Source: Lineus longissimus
Lineage: Eukaryota; Nemertea; Pilidiophora; Heteronemertea; Lineidae
Direction of reading: 5' to 3'
Assembly (NCBI RefSeq): GCF_910592395.1
Contig: NC_088309.1
Span: forward strand, 21,082,599-21,146,598
Length of the DNA stretch: 64,000 bases
Positions 1 through 13,100 of this stretch are shown here, one piece after another; the first letter of the stretch is position 1, and each line of letters opens with the position of its first letter. Made by a program: the position numbers and the translations under genes. The notes beneath the pieces were generated by a model. The model ran no database searches, was not told the origin of the DNA, and was given only the letters and a program-made list of their open reading frames with translations.

Positions 1-551
1 GTATAAAGAGGAAGATCCTATGATATTTGCAAAGGTCTGGCCATTTATAGTGTGAGGATATCTTGGGATTACTGTATAGGGGGCAATGTATCAAGGGGTT
101 ATTGTCCTGAAAACGTTTTACTGCTTTCAAATTGAATGAATGTGAAATGAATTGTTAACTTAATTGTCATTGATAGATTTCTACTTTAAATGCCAGTGAC
201 AAATTTGAATGTAATGAGTTGAAAACTATAGTTAATGATAAATTTCTGTTGTAAATACATGTAGATGTAATCAGACTAAATGCGTTTAGTGTTTGTTTTT
301 CATTAAAAGGTAATTCTTTTAGTGACAACATGGTTGTGTACCCTAGCTTAAAGAGGATAACGCCGTACAATAAGTCTTGATCTCTTTGAGAATTAGTTGT
401 AGGACGCTATCTCCTGTAAGAACTACAACCCAATGATGGGATCTGTGACCCTGGCAATATGTAGCAAATGCACTTTCAAAAGGCTCTTTGGACATTAGTT
501 CTATCACTTATTGTTCTCACACTGTCCAAAATACTGGTTATTTTGGACCTC

Positions 552-657
552 TCATAATGAGGAAATCCGGGCCTCCTTGCTGCCGATCTCAAGTAGACGA
601 ACAGGTGTCGGCTTGAGAGAAACAGTAGCAGTTACAGCCCGGATTTCCTCATTATGA
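552..657. repeat. 21-bp perfect inverted repeat (hairpin, MITE-like)
   Basis: Positions 552-572 are the exact reverse complement of 637-657, with a 64-bp spacer. The spacer shows weaker continued complementarity (CTCAAG near 589 against CTTGAG near 613). This looks like a short foldback element. I cannot see a target-site duplication clearly enough to prove transposition. Confidence 0.7.
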
Positions 658-926
658 CCCTAACTAGCCCATCCGCCAAAAAGGGAGCCACAAGTACATA
701 ATAGTTAATGTGGATGGATAAAGTAGTAAGGATCACTATCAAAATGGTTAAAATTGAAACTATAAAATGGTTAAAAATCAACTACTTATGGTAGTTATTT
801 TATTAACTATTTTGAAATAGTTAAACTAACCACTTATCAGTCGGTGCAATACTAAGCCCCAAAGTAGTTACCATTTAACTATTAATAGTTAGTTTTCACC
901 ATTTAATTTTTGGAGTGTGCGGTTTA

Positions 927-1021
927 TGCCTGTTTCGCCTATTCCTGTTTCGCCTATTCCTGTTTCGCCTACAAAATTCCTGTTTCGCCTATTCCTGTTT
1001 CGCCTATTCCTGTTTCGCCTA
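927..1021 (+). repeat. 15-bp tandem repeat array, left arm
   Basis: Six copies of a unit close to ATTCCTGTTTCGCCT, with one interruption (ACAAA) after the third. Because 15 is a multiple of three, the array reads as an open frame (Pro-Val-Ser-Pro-Ile repeats). There is no other sign that it is coding. The same unit recurs in reverse complement at 1749-1829. Confidence 0.85.
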
Positions 1022-1748
1022 CTTTCCAGTACCCCTACAATAAATCGACTCTCCCAGGGGGAACCTTAGGGATGCATGTCCATTTTATGGCCGGGAAAAC
1101 GTGAGGGGACAATTGGATGATGTTAACGATGTGATGACAATTTGACTAATCAAATGCCATCAACTTTGTTAACAAACCATGCCATGACCGTTTTGAAAGA
1201 GTCACCTTGAAAGCGGGGACAGTCCGGGACTTATTTGACCATATGACCATACTGACACACAGTAAAAACTAATAGATTAAGTAGAGTAAAGCAGTCGCTT
1301 ATTTTATAAAAACAGGAATTCATGACTTTTTGATAAAAATACATAATACTGTACATTCTCATAATTATTTGATCAAAATCAGCTGTAAAACCCATGTCAT
1401 AGTAAAGAACAATGCAGCTATAGGTATTCTTTCTATTACGAAGCCAGTTACTGACTAAGACAAAAGAAAGAGAATCCACAATATAAAATGCAGGCCTAAG
1501 AAACCTTTCTCAAATCTGATGAAAGGGTAAAATTTTTTTACTATTTTATTTCTTGCCTTTTAAAATAAGCTAAAACATAAGCCGATGTAAGCTATGTATA
1601 ATTTTCCAAAGTTATTCCTAATAATACTGAAATAATTAACATGTCGCTAAATCCATTATTTCAGACTTTATTCTTAATGATAGCCTTTAACACTATAGTA
1701 AGGGACGATTCATATTCCTACGTCTGTGGGGAGGTTAGCAATACATTT

Positions 1749-1829
1749 GAATAGGCGAAACAGGAATAGGCGAAACAGGAATAGGCGGAACAGGAATAGG
1801 CGGAACAGGAATAGGCGAAACAGGAATAC
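1749..1829 (-). repeat. 15-bp tandem repeat array, right arm (inverted)
   Basis: Five copies of AATAGGCGAAACAGG, some with GGCGGAAC instead of GGCGAAAC. This is the reverse complement of the unit at 927-1021. The two arrays face each other across about 730 bp and could pair as a long stem. Confidence 0.85.
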
Positions 1830-3570
1830 ACCCTTACTGCTCTTGCTATTTTATAGCAAGACTAACGCTAAAGATTTGTCCCCCCACCCTTCCCCGCTAA
1901 CTGGTGTTTGTATTTGATAAATCCATCGCGATTGTGTCAAACCTTGGATTTGAGATGACCTTGACCTTCACGTGAGGAAGTCGCTTCCAACACCCACCCC
2001 CAACCCCGTAGAGCGGACGATGAATTCAGGAAATTTGGTACAAATTGATTTTATTCATGGGTTAATAACCATTATTAAAGTTGTTGGTACATTTCCAAAA
2101 ATGTTTTTACGGCGGAGAACATAATAATGATATTGTGCATATTTAGCTACGTCATCCTTCTCTACATTTTTTGTCAACTCAATTTCTTTTCTTTTTTAAA
2201 CTGTTTGCCTTGGGTCCGTAATTGGCCTGCTCAGCTCCTGTGTGAGTAATCTTTGCCGATACACTCCGGAACCCTTGTCGTTTATAGGGATCGATAAACC
2301 ATTACACGGCTCTCAGTCTATACCTAGTGCAACCATCAGGCAGCAAAACTATCAGGAGGTAAAAGGAAACAGTCTATAACTAACCAGGTGTCGTGATGTT
2401 CTCATGATATTACTCGTGCTTTTGCCTTGGATTATCATATTCTAGTTGCTCTGAGGTTCGGTCAAGAGCCTCTTTTTCGACTAATGTAGCACGAAACGTA
2501 GTGCCAATACCAAGCAGTGCAACATATCAAATACTGTATTGTGGATAATCGTTAAATGATAAAAGTTAGGATACGTGAAGTACATACACAGAATTTGGTG
2601 TTCGAATGAACTTGGACTTTAAAGAAGTTGTTTGAATTTTCCGAGTCCGTGTTTTGAGGGAGGAACGCTTGCGAACACCAGGCTGATACGATTGGGGAGC
2701 ATCACTGATTTGTCATGCAAGTTTGAATGTCCCCCTATTGTAAATTGGAGTTTTCTGACGTCTCAGTCTGGCATGTTGTAAAATTGGAATCCTGCATAGG
2801 GTTTATGCCGGATTCAAGGAACAGGATGCATATTCTTACCGTCTGCCCAGCTGAATCATGACCACGTACATGTCTTACATGCAATGGGAAAAGTTGTAAG
2901 CATTTTTGTTTTGCTAACTTTTTGATGTCGTTTCGTGATAAGTTGTGCTTCTGCTGATATTAGTTAAGCTATTGAAATAATGAACATGAGTAGATGCAAT
3001 GTACACAATAATAAAGCCACAGACATGAGTTAAATCAATGAACACCAACAGTTATCACCTCAAAATAGGGTGTTTAGTTAAGCCTTACACTCTAAGAAAA
3101 AAAGGCCATATGCACCCCGGCGTAGAGCTTTTTCAGCCAAGTGAGGTTTGTCAGGAGCACAAAAACCGTTTTTTTTATTCAACCAAAAAACCTCTACAAA
3201 GTGCGTTTTTGTGTTGGCCGAAAAACCTCAATGGCTTTCAGAAACTCTAAAACCTTTCATTTCTAAGAGAGTTCACGAATTATTTATGATTCAACTATCG
3301 TGACTGGTTACTTCTGTTATCAAAATCTCAGTTTGGTGGACCAAGTTTGACCAAAAGTAATGAGAACTTGATTGAGATCCATATTCGATCAATGATCAGA
3401 AGTTATGCCATCGTCGGTCTCGGTCGTATATGCTCGCTTTATGTACCACACTGAAACTACTTTACAGTTCCTGCACTGTGAACGCCGGTCATGTAACCCA
3501 AGGGTTATTTACCTTTGACCAAAGCTACATTGATTAGATCAACTAATTGGTGTTGATGACTCGAAAGGAA

Positions 3571-3617
3571 AGTATCATCAACAATAAGTATCATCAACAA
3601 TAAGTATCATCATCAAC
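3571..3617. repeat. 16-bp tandem repeat, about three copies
   Basis: The unit AGTATCATCAACAATA is repeated at 3571, 3587 and 3603, and the last copy decays into CATCAACAAC. It is a simple minisatellite with no coding signal. Confidence 0.8.
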
Positions 3618-6300
3618 AACAATGAGAATCGTTATTTTCAGTCATAGTGCAAGATAGGCTCTTGCATGAATCGATATAGATGTACATGTAATCAATATGT
3701 ATACATGTAATATGGTCTTTATACATGCACATACTTGATGCAATGTACTAATAATAATTGCATATCAAGCCTGCATGTTGCATGGCCATTCTGAGCATAT
3801 ATAATAATCATAATTTACTGGATTTACAAGTCAAGGTGGTAAATAATGCAAATCCTTGAGAAATGACGCGACAAAAACTATTACGTTTGGTCAAATTTCG
3901 AGACTTTCCTGACAACGCAGGCATGAGTTTTTCAAACAATTCTATTTTTTCTTAATGATTTATCCAAGTGTGAAGTCGCTTCGGTCTACTCTTGAGGGTT
4001 CTTCACCATAATCCATCAACGAACCTTTGAGCTAAAGCTGAACTAACATATTGAGCGCTTAATACCGCGTCGTCTGTTGGCTGACAGTAGTTTGAATTAT
4101 TGTTCGATAGTTAAAAAGATCACCTGTTCTTCAAATGTTTTCCCAAATGCACCTTAATTTTATAGAAAATGTGCGTACTTGATGCTGTGTGCTAAAATCT
4201 ATAGGTTGGAATATAGTGTGTATGTCGGGTCTTAAAATATCGTATGTGATACAAGCCCATCTACAGTAAACCAGAAACACATAGCTGCTTGAATAGCTAG
4301 CAAGAGTATCGATGAGTATGTGCCGGTTTCTTGCTTGGGCGTCACGTGACCTAGCTCCTGGGATATCATTCATTGTAGAAGGAATATCAACAAACAGAAC
4401 AGGAACTAGTTAGTGATCGTCGTTCCAAGTGTTTTTTCCCGCTAACTGGTTTCGCATTTTCCCTTCACAAGATGGATTTGATATAAGTATGTACGAAGGT
4501 TCTTCTCACAAAACGGAATTTTTCTCCATGCATACAGCCGTCATGCATCATGTAATTAAAAAAAGTAGGAAACTGTGTTTTCAGGGCCCTCAATTGAAGG
4601 TGGATTTCGATACTATTTAGCGGGAAAAGATCACTTCTCTGCATGCTTTACCACACTCGCTAGCCTATTTCTTCATTTGTTTCGCTTTTTAAGAGGCAAG
4701 GAGAGTACCTGTACCATGATTGGAAAATACGTTGACCAGTCAAGTTATGTCAGGTAGGCGCTAGGCGTTGTTCCTGCTTGTAGCTATGTAACTGTGCAAC
4801 CTTTATGGGCCGTCCTTAAAAATTGTCGAACAGTTTGTGTATTATTTCTCTGGCTCTGAATTGGACAACTCAAAGAAGCTTCTTCAGTGCTCCAAACGTT
4901 TTCTTCGTTGTTGCTGTGCTAACTATCTCCTACTGCAGATGATTTCTTTTTCAGAAATGTGATTGAACTCTTCTTTCTGCGATTACAAAGTATTTGAAAC
5001 AGCTGCGCAGTTTAAGAAGTTAGAGATCCGTTCGTTGACAACAAACCGCATTCTTGGACTCGCATCCTTCCATTTACATTTGTAGGATCCCTGACAAGAA
5101 TAAAGTTCTGGAGCAAAGCTTTCCGCATTTGATAAACTGTCCATCAGAGCAAATGGTTATTGCACTAATCGTATACATTTCAAGCCTGCATGCTTGCATC
5201 TGTAACGTTTATTCTTGATCTCAGCCTAGAGTGAAATCCATTCCGCTACTTTCTATTCGATATTAAAAATTACACGATAACTGCTAAAAAACTTAAACCG
5301 TGCTACTGATTGCTGATTCACGCCTGGTTGTCTCTCCAAGCTAATCTGATTCGACTCAAGGGGCAGAGGTGTTCTTGAGATTGAGAGGCGGAATGAAACA
5401 TATACATATACATGTAAAAACGTAATTTTTATAGATCTCGTATGGATCAACCAGAACGTATAACGGTTCCCTTTCAAACTCTGACAGATTCAGAAGGGGC
5501 GATGGTTTATTATGTAATCGTTCGACGCCCCTTCCATTCGATTGATTAACTGCGAATACGACTATTGCGATTACATGTAGTTATGAATAGTTCGAATAAA
5601 TTTATTTGAAAGACTCTGTTTAAATTGAGCCGTGAAAGACCGGAAATGGCCAACGGTCACAAAACCCGAATGATGATGTGATAAATTATTTATGTCTGTT
5701 CATGTACGCATTTCATTAGAATCAGGATTTGTTGGCATACTCTTCAACAGCTAACGCAGATAACAGAACCAACGTTTCATTTACGATGGAGTGAAAAATT
5801 GTTATTGTTGCAAAATCTTGTTACCTCAGCCTTCCTTGCACCTGCAATTGCAAAACCCGTATGGCGCTTTTCAACTTTACGATGATCTGATTTGAAAGCC
5901 ACGAAAATATGCCATGGAGATCCCATTATTGCAGTCAGCGTGCGCAAACTCCTGTATGCATGGGCCTTCTTTCAGCTGATATCAGTCATGGCAGTGCATG
6001 ATGTGAGCATTGCTTCAAAATTATTGAGAGCATTTCCTGACGAATTCCTTGAAGACGTCTTTCTCCTGTATGTGGCAGCGGTCTGCTACTTGACATTAAG
6101 TATAGTTTAGTTGGCTGTGTGTACCGAAGTAGCTACCCTGGATGGTAAAGGTTTATGTTACAACAGCTCGATTTAGAGATACGATTACCAAAGAGACAAG
6201 ACATGATGTCAATACCCGCAGCAGGAGAAGCTCGTTATACCATCTACGGTGAAACCAAAATTGTTTTGGAACACTTATACACAAACCATGTGTTACCAAG

Positions 6301-6328
6301 AATTAATAAAGACTAGTCTTTATTAATT
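6301..6328. repeat. 28-bp perfect palindrome
   Basis: Bases 6301-6314 are the exact reverse complement of 6315-6328, centred on ACT|AGT with no spacer. A second, 18-bp perfect palindrome (CATAAGCCATGGCTTATG) lies at 6553-6570. No gene is near enough to suggest a role. Confidence 0.8.
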
Positions 6329-9300
6329 TTGATGTTACTAATTATGACTTATCGGCGTCATTCCTCCTTTAACCCCAAAAGGAGCACTGATGGCATACCC
6401 GGCAAATGCCCGCGCCTGTGATATGCAAGAATAATGTCACGGTTCTTTTTTTCCTTAAAGGAATCTAGCGTTGATGATAAACACAATGGACACTGCTTTT
6501 ACCGTTACATGTATGATTGCATAAAAGCTTTTAGTTTAGGAATCCGTGCTACCATAAGCCATGGCTTATGAGAATTTATGGTATTATTCTTAGTTGGTGC
6601 GTGCTTTTCAAAAATTTGCTTCTAGATCACTAAGTGCGTTTTTGGTGTTATCTGTAAGAAGATCACCCACGCACTCATTTCTGCCGAACCGTTCATGTAC
6701 ATGTATATACATGTACATTGTACATGTATAATTCTATGTCAGCTATATGAGGGGATCTTAGTATTAAGTAGATATTTCATCATGACTTACATGTAAACAT
6801 GTAAGAACACAATTTCAGAGGTTGATTCTCCGAAAGATATGTTTGCAGAAGAAATCGATAATTTTAACTGCGCAATCTTGACGTGTTTAATCTGAAATGT
6901 ATGCACCACATGTAAAAATGTCTCGAAATTTCTCAATAAAGTTCTCGCATATCAGAGAGAGTTTCATGCGTAAACTTCGATATTCTACACTTAACTTTAA
7001 AAAATCAATACCGTAAATTTAGATGCAACTTAGAAATACCGGTAATATAGTTTATTTTTTAGTTCCATGCATCAGCAATGTATATACTCTGGCATCTGAC
7101 ATAAGGCATAATTCATACAGCAGTGAATGTTTACATGGCCTCTCATTGGAGATTGTCTATAAAGGTCTACATAAAATGTCCCCAGGCTCTTGTCTCAATT
7201 GATCAGGCATAGTGCCGAAGAGACTCATCAGACACCTCTTATCAAGATTTACTTCCTTAAGAGCTGCTTTCGCCCTTTATTAGCAATCTTGAATGCTCTC
7301 AGCAGTGGCCTTATATGGCCCACCTGAATGACACTGTCCAAGACAAACAATAAATTACCTCTGGGATGAATATTAGTAGAGATAATATCCTTCAACGGCA
7401 CAGAAATAATTAGGAAGAGATTTTTTTCATTCTTGAAATATAGCTCATTAATTTCCTGTAGCTAGTTTGAATGCGGCTACCAGTAGTAATGTATGTGGTA
7501 TGGACTGGGGTATTGAGAATAGAGAACTAACCTCTTCCTTTAGCACTAACATTGTAATGAAAGCCACTGACTGAAAAAAACCAAACCCCAATAACACCTC
7601 GTCTACTGAACACATCTGAACCTTGCCGAATCTAATGAGTTTGCCATTTAAATTATGATACTAATAACTTTGCAATTTGATATGTCTCGAACTGCTACAT
7701 GTAACTATGCGACATGGCAATAAAGTCTTCCAAACTAGTAATCACAGTCTAATTATGCCTTGTCATCAATGACTGAATACGAAAAGGGCAAATTGGATGT
7801 TAGATTTAAACCTTTAGGCAAACTGACAAGCAGAATGATACATTTTTACAAATCAAAAGGTGCCTTCGTCGCAAAACATGCTGTAATGGCTGGGTTGTAA
7901 ATGACCATCATTCTCATCAAGCGAAATGAATAGGTTTTGAAAGCATTGGCTATTTGAGATAAAGGAGCACGAGAATCCCTGTCTTACCAGGCCTAACTGT
8001 CTTATTGGTTTCAAGACAGGCGAGTACATCGCGTCAACTGTGACATTTCATCAGTTCCGAGGCCCAGTTTTCTAACAAGTTTTGATACTAACGCTGGGGG
8101 CGTTAACTTAACGTGTATCGACTGAACTGAAAAAGAGACAAGCGCCTTTTTCAGTGATAAAACAACGCCAAGTATTTGCCAGCGTCAGAAGCTCCTTTCG
8201 AACACTAATGCCTTATTTAATTGCTCAACAGTTACTGCATGGTATGCGATTCTTGTGCTATATTTTTTGAGTCGTGATATCACGATGAATCCATGTAATG
8301 TTATTCGTTGCGTCTCCACAAAACGTGTTCCTATTTCTATTTCCCAGAGTCAAACATTTACTTTGAATCATCATATCATTACAAATTTCTTTTTAATCTA
8401 TGAACTCTTGATGATTTCGATTATTTTTATTGTTTTCTCTGTTGAAATTTTGAAATCACTCTGAGCATGTGAATATGCCTAATTTTATTGGGGAAACATC
8501 GCAGGCGGAATGAGTCCTCTTTTTAATTCTGCCCGTCATACCCGTGCTGAGACTGTTGCTGATCCATTTTGTACGAAAATTGTTCCCTAATGAAATCAGT
8601 CTTGGCATGATGATAAAAGTGTTTCCGCTAGTGTTCAGGATATAATAAGCTCACGACTGAATTTTCTTGTGAAGGAGCATCTCAGAAATACCTCCGATAA
8701 CTTAATCTCCTTAGTGTTCGATATGCTGTATGACGGTACAATAAGCGCAGTCCTATTTCTTTTAATATGAAATTCGTAGTCGTCTCTCGTTCTTTTTTCA
8801 TCCGCATAGATTTTTTCCAAGGTTTTAGCTTTTGGCAATGTGGCTTGTCTGTCCGATCATGGCGTAAAGGAGCAGAAATACGTACTTGCCAGCTGATATA
8901 GGTCATCTGTCATGCTCCTGGTATAGTTCTGCTTCCATGCCTTTTTGCTGTTTTGTTGTTAAGTACATTTGGTAAAGGGTAACACTTTCTTTGTTATACA
9001 TTATGATAGGCTATTCAATCATATTGATGCTGGCACCAGAAGTATGATTTTTGCATGGGATCGAGGCTGGGCATTTGTATGCTCATGTTATAAGAGTCAC
9101 CTTAGAATGCTTTGAGAGACTCCCGTAGCGTTCTACATGAATGACTGTCAAACTGTTCTTGTCGCCCGGAACAAAAATGCCAGGGCGATAATCTCCCGTT
9201 TCTATGGAAACCGATAGTCGAACCCCAGGTTTTGTAGCTGCTGTTATGAATTATGTATGAAATCATACGCACCTTCGAGCGCGAATTATAATTTTTTATA

Positions 9301-10103
9301 GCTGGTGTTATTTCTTTATGTTTGCTTAGAGAAAAGAAGCACGGTTAATCGGTCACATAATTATTAAAGTGGACACAAACGGATTTGGCTAAAAATATTT
9401 TGTTTGGATTTATTGGTTTCAAGGAATGTTGTCAAAGGTCACAGTGGTCTTCATTCAGAAACACCAAATAAGCATTCCGTTTGCAAACTCTAACCGGAAA
9501 TCGTTACTAGCTAAAAGTATGCGATAAGGGATCTTTGCTACCCTGATGCCCTCTCTAAACCACCTGAGTGGTCGGTATATTTTTACAGGATCCCCGTTTC
9601 CTTAACTAACAAACTGAATTGAGGCAATCTCTGTCTCCGTCTGTATACCCTTAGAGTAACTACGATAAACTCGGAACAGAATCAGAAAATTCATCAGCAA
9701 TGATGCAGCTACTTTCAAATCTCATCAAATCACCACTGACTTTATTGATGTATGGCTTCCTTGGAGAGAACACCTACCAAACGAATCGGCAACTATCAAA
9801 GTCAAAACGAAATGATTAAACTCAGATCCGTCTGCTTCGAAGTCGAAGCAACATAAGACTATGTCCCTTTGGTCGAACGAAAGAAGCAAAATTAACGATT
9901 ATCTGGAAAGGATTTAACATACATTTTTGTGGTGTATAAAGGTACAGTTCATTGTCAGTATCATTAGATGAGATTTAAACGCAGGGGATTTTCTTTAGTT
10001 CTTTCTGTTGGTACCAACTAAGGCAAAGAATATCTTGACTCATGATGCGTACACGAAACTTTGTTCATACTTTTCTTATTAAAAAATACCCTTCATTCCA
10101 CAG

Positions 10104-13100
10104 GAAGATCTCCTACGCCATCCAGCCGAAGGAGATCGACTTTCGCCGGAAGAAGCGACTCCCGCAGATTGTGGGCCTGGCAGCATTCTTCATCATTGCC
10201 CTCGTTCTGACAGTTGGGCTCGTTTTCGGCATCGGTCCTTCTGACGGCTTCGGCAAGAACAACTCCACACATTATGATGATGAACAACTCAAGGATGGCG
10301 AATGCGTTGGTCGGGAAGGCACGTTCCGTTTTGCGGCTGTGACTTCAGATGAACCAAGTTGTTCATCTTTGGGAGCGTGAGTTGTGTTTAAAACCTTATC
10401 GATCAATTACCCGAGTGAGCGATGATCTGACATCGTTGAACTAAACTTTACGGAAAAGAAAACACGTCAAAACTCAACTTCGTACCCGGTACTTCCATGT
10501 TCAGTCATTTTCCAGGCAGTATGATGAGCAATATCATTAAGATCATATCGTTCGTATATAATTCAAGTCTTCCATGTAGCCCTCCGTCTTTCCGTATACC
10601 CTTATTTTGCTATATGTATGGATTTTGATCAGCTGAATTTGATAGTCATTGAATTTTCATGGTGCTGTCGATTGGAAATGAATTCGGTCCAGCAATGTTT
10701 TTTTTGCCAAGTACATGTACTCCTTTTAGGAAACGTGGCAAACCTAAAAATGGACACTGCTACGCGATTTTTGGTGCACCACATTGTTTTTCTTGTTATT
10801 CCATATTCCATGAGTATCAGACATTTCGGAAAAAGCAACATGCATGAAAAAATTACCGACATTCTTGTCTAGGACCATTTTAAATCGACCTTGGTGAGGA
10901 AAAGACAAAACTTGTCGAATATTACAGTGTTTTATTACAATCATACTGTTTTATGCTGATTCCGCCGATTCCGCCAAATCGCCATGGCGGTAGACTATCA
11001 AGAAATTCTGCCCTCGGGACGATGGAGCTATTCCAGACTACACTAGTGATAAGTTACTGATGATATAGAACCTTGGTTACTGTCTTCCTTAATTGGTTTC
11101 ATCTGACCCGATGTCATATCTCATGAATACTTGATTACAGGGAGATGCTGGGAAGATACCAAGGGACGGCTGTGGACGCTGCTATCGCGACGCTGTTGTG
11201 TGTGGGGGTGGTGCAACCCCACAGCATGGGGCTAGGAGGTGGATTCGTGATGACAATCTATGACAGGTATTATATATATCTCATATCCCTTAGTTGGTGT
11301 AACAGGAGTCATGGTCCCTATGGACTCTATGTCTTTCTAAATGATTATTAACGGAAAGGGCATGGCTACAAAGGCTGTTACATTTATCAAAACAAAAATC
11401 ATATTCTAAGATGCTTTTTCTCTGGTCAACTGAGTACATGTAGTCGGTTTCGCTTTCGGAATTTTTTTTGTATTTCCATTCATTTCATCGAATCGCTTGG
11501 AAGTGAATATTTGCATGTTACGTGTTTCAAAACACTCTTGATTAAAACTCACATCGATGTTTTAGTAGCCGAATAAAGGTTCGATATGTAGGTGCGTGTT
11601 CGTCATTCTTTTAGGTCAGTCATAGTAATCACGTTTCTAGAGAACAGCAAAAAGCTAATTAAAACTTGACACCTGATGAATTGACACCTACGGTCACTCA
11701 ACGGTTTTCCGGTAAATCAGCCGCCATTTGTTGGTTCTGTAGAAAGATATCTTGCATTTTCGTATGTTTTCGCCAAGATTTTTAGAGTACAAAAAATTAA
11801 TATGCTTTTATTGAAATTAGTTTTATATCCTGTAAACCTTCAGGCCAACCAAGAAAATATTTACACTGGATGCCCGAGAAACAGCGCCAGGCCAGGCCAC
11901 TGAGGAGATGTTTGGCCGTAACAAGAGGGCTTCGAAGGAAGGTAAGATAGCATTTATGCCTGGGCGGCACCCTTAATGTTTGTTGGCTGCAAGAAAGGAG
12001 AAATGGAGAAGAAAATTCACTGGTGCGTTAGAGTTGAAATGCCCAACGCTAATACAATGCTTACTCTAGATGAGGTGTAGCCTGGTCACTTTTAGCTAAG
12101 GGTCCGTATTTTTTGTGACAGCCTCACTTATCACTCACTTGCCAGTGTATTTGTTGACAAGGTTCAAATTATCAGCATCAACCCGGCCGCGTTCAACTCC
12201 AACGTCAATACCAGAGAATTCTCCCCGAAGACCTTTAGCCAGCTAATTACCATATCATACGTTTTTTATGCGTGATGACAAGCGTGGTTGGCATTTAAAG
12301 GGCCAAAGCATCTTTCATTTATCACTTTTTAATTAGGTGTTTCTTGTTTCCGTAGAAGAAAACATGTTGACCTTTCTAAGGGTACTTGAAATATCTTTCC
12401 GAAATCTTCATCAAACTGACCTGTCTTGCACCGGATTTTAAATTCAAGCCCTTTGGCGGAACGGTGGACATAAGGGTCGAAAATGCCGATTGATCGATGA
12501 CTTCAGCGAAGCCAACTTCTATTTCTCGGGCGGATTTCGCATAAAATGATTTCGAAGATTCTGGGATGCCCCATTAGCTTATTGAGAGCCCCAAACGACC
12601 CGAAACCCCTAAATATGGTGTGGGTTTTTTGCTTAGATTTTTGCTCGAAGGGTTCAACTTCCTAAAATCCCGTCATGACCATCTCTATTTGCAGGCGGCC
12701 TGTCAATTGGCGTCCCCGGTGAGCTCAAGGGATATTGGGAAGCCCATAAACGCTTCGGCCGCGTCCCTTGGTCCACACTCTTTAAACAGGCAATAGACCG
12801 ATGCGAAAATGGCGTGAAGATATCCAAGACGCTTTATTCAGCTATGAAATTGAAAGAATGTGCCATTAAGGAGGACGACGGTTTAAGGTCAGAAAAATTC
12901 ATGCTAATTTCATGTGGGCTTTCAAACAAAATCATTCTTCGATTATGAACTATATACCTCACCCACTTCCATGACTTTCTTTCCTTGCCATGTCCTTCTG
13001 GCCTACTTTGGAAACATAAGAATTATCCTTGCGCTGTAGAAAGCCTTCAGCTGCAGAAAAAGGAAGCAGCGTTTATGTTAGGTACCAGATACAACGCTCA

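Larger units (their letters stand above)
1..10103. other. Gene-poor stretch upstream of the GGT gene
   Basis: I find no exon recognisable by protein family on either strand. The open frames here are short (under about 80 codons), lack splice-supported partners and resemble no family I know. The stretch may hold the 5' untranslated or N-terminal exon of the downstream GGT gene, because the first GGT exon I can identify begins in mid-codon. What can be seen are repeat structures, listed separately: a hairpin at 552-657, inverted 15-bp arrays at 927-1829, a 16-bp tandem repeat at 3571-3617, palindromes at 6301-6328 and 6553-6570, and ACATGTA-rich words near 3680 and 6690-6730. Confidence 0.6.

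Noticed and set aside
1726-1917. Arg/Asn-repeat open frame
   Set aside because: It is the 15-bp microsatellite read in one frame.
5892-6110. 72-codon hydrophobic open frame upstream of GGT
   Set aside because: It begins at a non-ATG codon, has no splice links and no family resemblance. It might be considered as an N-terminal GGT exon, but it does not end in the required phase at a donor.
10042-10103. ATG at 10042 as the GGT start codon
   Set aside because: The bases before 10104 form a pyrimidine-rich acceptor (CTTCATTCCACAG), and the residues they would encode do not look like GGT. An upstream exon is more likely, though the ATG cannot be excluded.
10618-10872. Open frames of 84 and 77 codons on both strands between the first two GGT exons
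   Set aside because: Intronic, no homology recognised, and overlapping frames on both strands suggest chance.
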